A stretch of DNA of 12,373 nucleotides from Acidobacteriota bacterium (GTDB taxonomy: Bacteria > Acidobacteriota > Vicinamibacteria > Vicinamibacterales > 2-12-FULL-66-21). The stretch is taken from contig JACDBQ010000739.1 of NCBI GenBank assembly GCA_013694845.1, positions 1 to 12,373 of the forward strand. The letters are read 5' to 3'. A model generated the notes under the pieces. The model was not told the DNA's origin, ran no database searches, and was given only the letters and a program-made list of their open reading frames with translations. The position numbers and the translations under genes were made by a program. Below are positions 7,289 through 12,373 of the stretch, piece by piece. Positions within the stretch are counted from its first letter, which is position 1. Each line of letters begins with the position of its first letter.

Positions 7289-7927
7289 ATGAAGATCGAT
7301 CGCGCGGGTTACCCGTTCATTGGCGGTGCCCTGGTGCCCGCGGCCCTGGCGGCCGCGTCGAAGCGCCCCGTCCTCGCCACGTCGTTCGCCCTGCTGGGCG
7401 GATTTTTCGCGTACTTTTTCCGGGACCCGGACCGCCAGGTCCCCCGGGAGCCCGGGCTGGTGGTGTCACCGGCGGACGGCAAGGTCATGATCGCGGGGTC
7501 GACGGACGGCCGGTGGGCCCCGCCGGGGGACTGGAAACAGATCACGATCTTCTTGTCACCCGTCGACGTCCATATGAACCGCACGCCGGTCGAAGGCCGC
7601 GTCACCAGGATCGAGTACCGTCCGGGGAAGTTTCTCCCGGCCTACGACCAGGGGTCGAACGACAACGAACTGAACGAGCTGTGGATCGACTCGCACGGCC
7701 GCACGGTCGTCGTGCGCCAGGTCGTCGGCCTCCTCGCGCGCCGCATTGTCTGCCGGGTGGTCGAGGGTCAGGAGCTCGCGCGCGGCGAACGGATCGGTCT
7801 GATGAAGTTCGGCTCGCGCATGGACGTCTTCCTGCCGCCGGACGCGGCGCTGAGCGTGGGCGTCGGCGAACACGTGGTCGCCGGCGAGACCGTACTCGCG
7901 CGCTTGGGGAGCGAGAGTGCTCGATAA
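7289..7927 (+). CDS. psd: Phosphatidylserine decarboxylase proenzyme (short type)
   Basis: Psd removes CO2 from phosphatidylserine to give phosphatidylethanolamine at the inner membrane. The enzyme cleaves itself to make a pyruvoyl cofactor. The 212-residue product is the short form, without the long N-terminal region of E. coli Psd (322). A hydrophobic region at about 9-44 should anchor it in the membrane. The catalytic set is visible: SPADGK (Asp63), SPVDVHMNR (His95) and the cleavage site FGSR at Gly175-Ser176, where Ser176 becomes the pyruvoyl group. The C-terminal alpha chain would be about 37 residues. No Shine-Dalgarno precedes ATG 7289, and a T run lies only 19 bases before it. The 3' end overlaps pssA by 11 bases, which pairs the two consecutive enzymes of the pathway. 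Confidence 0.95.
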   Translation: MKIDRAGYPFIGGALVPAALAAASKRPVLATSFALLGGFFAYFFRDPDRQVPREPGLVVSPADGKVMIAGSTDGRWAPPGDWKQITIFLSPVDVHMNRTPVEGRVTRIEYRPGKFLPAYDQGSNDNELNELWIDSHGRTVVVRQVVGLLARRIVCRVVEGQELARGERIGLMKFGSRMDVFLPPDAALSVGVGEHVVAGETVLARLGSESAR

Positions 7928-8699
7928 TCTCGGCCGCCGCCGAACGGACCGGCCGCGACGGTTCCGGCGCGGTGTGTTCCTGCTGCCGTCGCTCTTCACG
8001 GTCGCCAACCTGTTCTGCGGGTACGCGTGCGTCGTGTACGCGACGCGCGCCGATTTCGAGACCGCCGCGCTGCTGATCGGCATCGCGATGGTCCTCGACA
8101 CGCTGGACGGGTTTTTCGCGCGGCTGACGAACTCGTCGTCCGCGTTTGGCGTCCAGCTCGATTCCCTCGCCGACGTCGTGTCGTTCGGAATGGCGCCGGC
8201 GATCCTGGCCTTCACCTGGGGATTGTGGCCGCTGCAGCGGGTGGGATGGGCGATCGGCTTTCTTTACGTCACGGCGACCGCGATGCGGCTGGCGCGCTTC
8301 AACATCCAGACGAATACACCGAGCGACAAGCGGTACTTCGCCGGGATGCCGAGCCCCGCGGCCGCCGGGGTGATCGCCTCGACGGTCTACCTGTACCCAG
8401 CCGGCCTGCAGGAGTGGCGGCAGGCGTTGCCGGCGCTCGCCATGGTCCTGGTGCCGGCCTTGCTGATGGTGAGCACGATCCGCTTCCGCAGTGTCAAGGC
8501 GATCGACGTCGGCTGGCGCCGGTCGTATTTCGCCCTCTTCATCGGCGCGGTGATCCTCGCGCTCATCGCGACGCAGCCGCGACTGGCGCTCGTGGTGATG
8601 GCCTACTCGTACGTCGTTTTCGCGGTGATCTTCTGGATCATCGGGCGGTTCCATCGGCGGCACGTGGAGCCTGAGCCCACGCGGCATCCGACGGCATAA
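7917..8699 (+). CDS. pssA: CDP-diacylglycerol-serine O-phosphatidyltransferase (phosphatidylserine synthase)
   Basis: This membrane enzyme joins CDP-diacylglycerol and serine to form phosphatidylserine, the substrate of the Psd encoded just upstream. The CDP-alcohol phosphotransferase signature is complete: Asp61, Asp64-Gly65, Ala68-Arg69, Gly78, Asp82 and Asp86, with the spacing of the DGxxARx8Gx3Dx3D motif. The serine-specific call rests on the pairing with psd and on the NLFCGY stretch near residue 31, typical of PssA. Several hydrophobic helices surround and follow the motif, and the C-terminus is basic and His-rich. The length of 260 residues fits the multi-helix PssA class, not the soluble E. 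coli type. The GTG at 7917 lies inside psd, with GGGGAG five bases upstream. The gene ends 16 bases before the convergent kinase stop, with no clear terminator between them. Confidence 0.94.
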   Translation: MLDNLGRRRTDRPRRFRRGVFLLPSLFTVANLFCGYACVVYATRADFETAALLIGIAMVLDTLDGFFARLTNSSSAFGVQLDSLADVVSFGMAPAILAFTWGLWPLQRVGWAIGFLYVTATAMRLARFNIQTNTPSDKRYFAGMPSPAAAGVIASTVYLYPAGLQEWRQALPALAMVLVPALLMVSTIRFRSVKAIDVGWRRSYFALFIGAVILALIATQPRLALVVMAYSYVVFAVIFWIIGRFHRRHVEPEPTRHPTA

Positions 8700-8715
8700 C
8701 CGGGACCTCGCCGCC

Positions 8716-11700
8716 TCAGGCACTGGTGGGCAGATGGAGGATGACGGTCGTCCCCTGTCGCTTGACACTCTCCACCTCGATCCGCCCGCCGCTCAATTCC
8801 ACGTTTCTTCGGGCGATCGGCAGCCCGAGCCCCGTGCCGGTCGCCTTGGTCGAGAAGTAGGGTTCGAAGACGCGCGCCAGGGCCTCCTCGTCCATTCCGA
8901 CACCCGAATCCGTGATGCGAAGCACCACGGTGCCGTCCCCTTCGACCGCCGTGATCGTGATCGACCCGGGGCCCGGCATCGCGTGCAGCGCGTTTTCCAC
9001 GATATTGGACAGCGCGCGGCCGATCAGGGTCCGATCGATGAACGCGCGGGGGAGGGGGGGGGCCACGTGGTTGTGGATCTCGACGCGTCCCACGAGGCCG
9101 GTGCGATACGGATCCACGACTTCCACCACCAGCTCCGCGAGGTCGACCGGCGCGGGTCGTGCGATCGGGGAGGAGGCGAAGTTCGAGAACTCGGAGGAGA
9201 TCTGTCGAAGCAGACGCACCTGCCCGAGGATCGTGCTGACACAGCCTTCGAGGACCGGACCGAGCGGCTCACCGCGATCGGCGTGTACTCGCCGGAGGTG
9301 CTCTGCCGACAACTGGATGGGCGTCAGCGGGTTCTTGATCTCGTGCGCCACCTGTCGCGCCATCTCCGCCCAGGCTTCGAGGCGGTGCGTGCGTTCGAGC
9401 TGCGAGCGCTGCGCTTTCAATTCGGCGGCCATGCTGTTGAAGGCGTCCACGAGGCGGCGCAGTTCGTCGGCCGAACGGACCGCGATGCGCGCATCGAAGT
9501 CACCGCTGGCGATCCGCCGGGTGGCGCGGGTCAGGCGGCGCACGGGATCCGCGATCCGCTCCGCCATCGACAGCCCCATCCCCGCGCCCAGCAGGATGAA
9601 GAACAGCGCGGCGAGGTGCACCCCGCGATCGATCTCGTCCACCTCCCGCTCGATCTCACGCTGCTGATTCGCGAGCGGCACCGTCAGGATGGCTTCGCGT
9701 CCGCCGGCACGGACCGGAGCGGCCGCGATCATGTAGGGGAGGGTGGCAATGCGATCCTCCCCGACGAAACTCGGCAACCGTTGCAGCGCAATCGCGCGGT
9801 AGACATCCGCCGGGGTGCGTGTCGGCAGCAGGCCGGAGGCAAAGAGGTCGCGCTCGCTGGTCGCCAGCAGCTCGGAGCCCTGGAAGATATTCACGTCCTG
9901 ATCGATCACCTGGCTGATCCAGATGAGCACGTCGTCGCTCGCGGGGGGGAGCGGCTCGCCCCCGCGCCGTTGCAGGGCCTGCGACTCCTCGATGACGCGT
10001 TGGGCGACGGACGCGGATCGTGCGGCTTCCGCTTCGACGTCGGCCCGCAGCAGGCCGGCGAAATAGGCGCGGATCACGACCGCCAGCGTGAGCACCGGGA
10101 TGATGGAGGCGAGCACGAAGGCCAGGAACAACTTCCGGTAGAAGCTTGCGCGTATTTCCCGGAGCAGTGCCCGGCCGACGCGGGGCCGCTCCCGCGCGAT
10201 CCAGGTGAAGCCGGCAGTCGCGAGCAGCACGAGGACGAAGACCGCGCCCGCGAGCGTCGTCAGTTCGGCGAGGTGCACGAACCGGTCGAACAGAGTCAAC
10301 GCCGGGAACCCGAGACCGTAGATGCCGTTCCGGTCGTTGGAGAAGAAGACGTGCCACCGCGCGTCGCCGCGGTCCAGTTCGGTCCAGAATGGGTCGCGCG
10401 ACTGGTAGATGCGGGTGAACAGCGCCTCGGTGATGGGCCATGCCGCCGCGCCGGACGCGTAGAGCGGCGTCAGTCCCCAGCCGTAGATCACGATATCGAC
10501 GTCGCTGCCGGTCGTGCCCTCGGCGGGTGCGCCTCCCTGTGTCCGGAAGACTTCGAAGTACGGACTCTGGGAGGTGATGAACGGCAGCGTGCGGTAGTCA
10601 GGGACCAGGTGGAGCACGATCGAGCCCAGGATCCGCGCGGAGTCGCCCGTCCCTTCGCAGATGCTTTTCTCGGCGTGCAGCATGCGTCGTTCTTCGGATC
10701 CGAACGGCGCGGCTTCGCCGAAGATCTCCCACTTGCAGGACGTCGCGGCGCGAGGCGTCTGGATCGTCCCGGTGTATTCGGGGAAGTTCAGCGCGAAGCG
10801 GCTGACGAGGGTACTGGACGCGTCGTAGAGCTCGACGGCGGATGTCAGTCGGGCGCGTGCCAGCGCTGTCTGCCGCCAGACCAGGAACGCGCCTTCCGTC
10901 GCGCGTCCTTCGGACTGGGCCGCGGACCCGCCGCGCACCAGCTCTCCCAGGCCCGGCATCGCATCGATCTCGCGCCTGACGTCGTCCAGCCTGTCCTGCA
11001 GCATCTGCGGATGGTTCTGCGCTTCAACCGCGTACTGGCCGGCCACAATGCTGCGGACCGCGCGCAGGGTGAAAAAGTTGACCGACGGATACAGCAGCAG
11101 CGACGGAACCAGGAAGGCGATGAACAGCGCGAGAATGCGGGCGGCGACCGAGGCATGTCTGAACCACCGGGCTGCACGCGAGGCGAAAATCGCCCCGCCG
11201 GCGCACACCATGGCCGCGAGCCCGAGCCCGAGCGCCGGCAGCGGCCAGCCGCGCGTGACCGCAAGGGCGCTCAAGAGGAGTGCCGGCGCCGCCCAGAGAA
11301 GCCAGAGCCCGATCAATCGGGGCCCGCGCCTGGGGAGCCGCCAATAAATGACCGACGCCGCGAACACGAGCGTGGCGGCCCAGAGCGTGGCCATGTGCGC
11401 CGTCAGTATTCCGCCGAGCAGCACCAGTCGCTGAACGCTCCACGGATGGAGCGAGAAGTGCCGGAGGTCCACCGGACCGACCTCCAGCGCGCGCCTCAGC
11501 ACGAATTCGAACAGCACGATGAGGGCGGCGACGATCGCGCCGGCGAGCAGGTGGGTGAGCGCGAACCGCGCCCGCGCCGCTGACGGCGGACGCCGCCTGC
11601 CTCGAATGACGGCACGCAGGCGCGAGATCGGCGACGCGAACAGGGCGATCACGCCGGCGGCCGACGCGCTGCCGACCAGCAGCAGGGCGTGCGCTCCCGG

Positions 11701-12373
11701 CCCACCCTCGAATGCCGCACCGAGCGCGATCCACCCGGCGCCAGCCGCGCCGGTCACGAGCACGGCGGCAAGCAGGGTCAACCGTCGGTAGTGCGGAACC
11801 GAAGACGCGAAGGATCGCCGGTCCATCAGGGGACCAATCAGCAGCAGCAACGTGACCGCAACGATGCCGAGCACCACCGCGGCCACGCGCCGTCGCCAGT
11901 CCGAGCGCGCACGACTGATCTGCGCCGAGCTGATGTACGCCTCCACCAGCACCTCGCCTGACGGCCCCTTCAGCAGAACGACGTCCGCGCGAGGCTGGTC
12001 ACCGGCCCCCTCATACCCCAGGCGCAATGATGCGGGGCCGAAGGCCGTGGGCAGCAGGTAGTCCGTCTGGGGGATGGTGCCGGCCGCCGGGGCGGGGGAG
12101 AGCGCGTGCTCGGTGGCCACCACGCCCACCGGCGCGTCGTCACCCGCGCTGACCGGGATCACGTGAACGAGGCGCAGCCCCTGGGGGGACGGGGTGACGA
12201 ACCAGGACTGGGGCGTTCTGATCCGCTCGGCCGGAATGTCAGAGGGGCGGCCCGCCCACGCGCGAGCGACGCCGTCGGGGAAGTCGTAGATGGTGACCGC
12301 CACGTCGGTGCGCGTCTTCGCTTCGCCGAGCTGCCGGTCGATCACATCGAAGAGGGCACGCGCGGCGTCGGGT
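8716..12373 (-). CDS. Large multi-helix membrane sensor histidine kinase, NtrY-like core (partial, N-terminus beyond right edge)
   Basis: The frame is open from the right edge to the stop at 8716. Numbering here starts at the GTG at 12345, but nine more sense codons precede it, so the true start is outside. The C-terminal core is a complete kinase: HAMP about 915-985; H-box HEIKNPLTPIQ with His1001; N-box NIVENALHAM; DSGVGM (G1) with Asp1146; FEPYFST (F); GTGLGLPIAR (G2). The H-box is NtrY-like. Eleven helices can be drawn (about 153-174, 189-211, 217-238, 262-284, 306-335, 344-363, 368-389, 399-420, 692-716, 738-762, 908-927). Basic loops alternate as the positive-inside rule predicts. This leaves extracytoplasmic regions at 1-150, 425-690 and 763-905. 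Cys537 and Cys563 could form a disulfide. The signal is unknown, and no response regulator is visible; one may lie beyond the right edge. Confidence 0.92.
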   Translation of the reverse strand, partial: PDAARALFDVIDRQLGEAKTRTDVAVTIYDFPDGVARAWAGRPSDIPAERIRTPQSWFVTPSPQGLRLVHVIPVSAGDDAPVGVVATEHALSPAPAAGTIPQTDYLLPTAFGPASLRLGYEGAGDQPRADVVLLKGPSGEVLVEAYISSAQISRARSDWRRRVAAVVLGIVAVTLLLLIGPLMDRRSFASSVPHYRRLTLLAAVLVTGAAGAGWIALGAAFEGGPGAHALLLVGSASAAGVIALFASPISRLRAVIRGRRRPPSAARARFALTHLLAGAIVAALIVLFEFVLRRALEVGPVDLRHFSLHPWSVQRLVLLGGILTAHMATLWAATLVFAASVIYWRLPRRGPRLIGLWLLWAAPALLLSALAVTRGWPLPALGLGLAAMVCAGGAIFASRAARWFRHASVAARILALFIAFLVPSLLLYPSVNFFTLRAVRSIVAGQYAVEAQNHPQMLQDRLDDVRREIDAMPGLGELVRGGSAAQSEGRATEGAFLVWRQTALARARLTSAVELYDASSTLVSRFALNFPEYTGTIQTPRAATSCKWEIFGEAAPFGSEERRMLHAEKSICEGTGDSARILGSIVLHLVPDYRTLPFITSQSPYFEVFRTQGGAPAEGTTGSDVDIVIYGWGLTPLYASGAAAWPITEALFTRIYQSRDPFWTELDRGDARWHVFFSNDRNGIYGLGFPALTLFDRFVHLAELTTLAGAVFVLVLLATAGFTWIARERPRVGRALLREIRASFYRKLFLAFVLASIIPVLTLAVVIRAYFAGLLRADVEAEAARSASVAQRVIEESQALQRRGGEPLPPASDDVLIWISQVIDQDVNIFQGSELLATSERDLFASGLLPTRTPADVYRAIALQRLPSFVGEDRIATLPYMIAAAPVRAGGREAILTVPLANQQREIEREVDEIDRGVHLAALFFILLGAGMGLSMAERIADPVRRLTRATRRIASGDFDARIAVRSADELRRLVDAFNSMAAELKAQRSQLERTHRLEAWAEMARQVAHEIKNPLTPIQLSAEHLRRVHADRGEPLGPVLEGCVSTILGQVRLLRQISSEFSNFASSPIARPAPVDLAELVVEVVDPYRTGLVGRVEIHNHVAPPLPRAFIDRTLIGRALSNIVENALHAMPGPGSITITAVEGDGTVVLRITDSGVGMDEEALARVFEPYFSTKATGTGLGLPIARRNVELSGGRIEVESVKRQGTTVILHLPTSA
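9054..9062. repeat. Nine-base homopolymer (C9 on the coding strand) inside the kinase gene
   Basis: Nine G on the plus strand (nine C in the coding sense) encode part of HVAPPLPRAF at about residues 1093-1101, just before the N-box of the ATPase domain. A second run of five G lies one base away, at 9048-9052. A slip of one base would remove the ATP-binding half of the kinase. The frame is intact in this copy. Confidence 0.8.

Noticed and set aside
7234..8076. Plus-strand frame of 280 codons overlapping psd and pssA
   Set aside because: It is a shifted reading of two well-supported enzymes, and its sequence is Arg/Gly/Pro-rich without domains.
8700..8715. Shared bidirectional terminator between pssA and the kinase
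   Set aside because: The gap is only 16 bases, and I find no stem longer than four pairs and no T run.
9048..9062. G-quadruplex in the G-rich run
   Set aside because: With no proper loops between four runs of three G, only weak two-layer forms are possible; the slippage reading is simpler.
8734..11583. Long plus-strand open frame of 949 codons opposite the kinase
   Set aside because: It mirrors a kinase with intact H, N, G1, F and G2 boxes. The product has no recognisable motif and a composition expected from complementary codons.
1..12373. tRNA/rRNA genes, CRISPR arrays, transposons, phage genes or defence systems
   Set aside because: Every stretch is accounted for by nine housekeeping or envelope genes and short spacers; no such signature was seen on either strand by eye.

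Overview
The window is GC-rich, densely packed chromosomal DNA carrying housekeeping and envelope genes. It holds nine protein genes, two of them cut by the window edges, and almost no spacer longer than 100 bases. I see no RNA gene, insertion sequence, prophage or CRISPR array. The gene content, the frequent GTG/TTG starts and the heptad-type spacer repeats suggest an Acidobacteriota-like soil bacterium, perhaps of the Vicinamibacteria group. That assignment is an impression from composition and gene style and is not proven here.

Left block (1-5585, minus strand): mutS is followed with no gap by a family 5 peptide-binding lipoprotein of an ABC transporter. That gene is joined by a 4-base ATGA overlap to a secreted HEXXH (HEYTH) metallopeptidase with a TolB-like propeller, which runs off the left edge. 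The three genes look co-transcribed. Degenerate 7-base repeats sit exactly at both borders of mutS.

Middle block (5666-8699, plus strand, divergent from mutS): tsaB and rimI overlap by 4 bases and serve tRNA t6A formation and protein N-terminal acetylation. A small DUF465/YdcH-like gene follows, with its own promoter and a near-perfect ribosome binding site. After a possible terminator come psd and pssA, which overlap by 11 bases and encode the two steps from CDP-diacylglycerol to phosphatidylethanolamine.

Right block (8716-12373, minus strand, convergent with pssA): one very large membrane histidine kinase with an NtrY-like catalytic core, at least 11 predicted membrane helices and three probable extracytoplasmic segments. 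Its N-terminus lies beyond the right edge.

The window is mostly ordinary. The points most worth a second look are the mutS-flanking heptad repeats, the unusual kinase architecture with a nine-C run in its ATPase region, and the coupled peptide-binding protein/peptidase pair.
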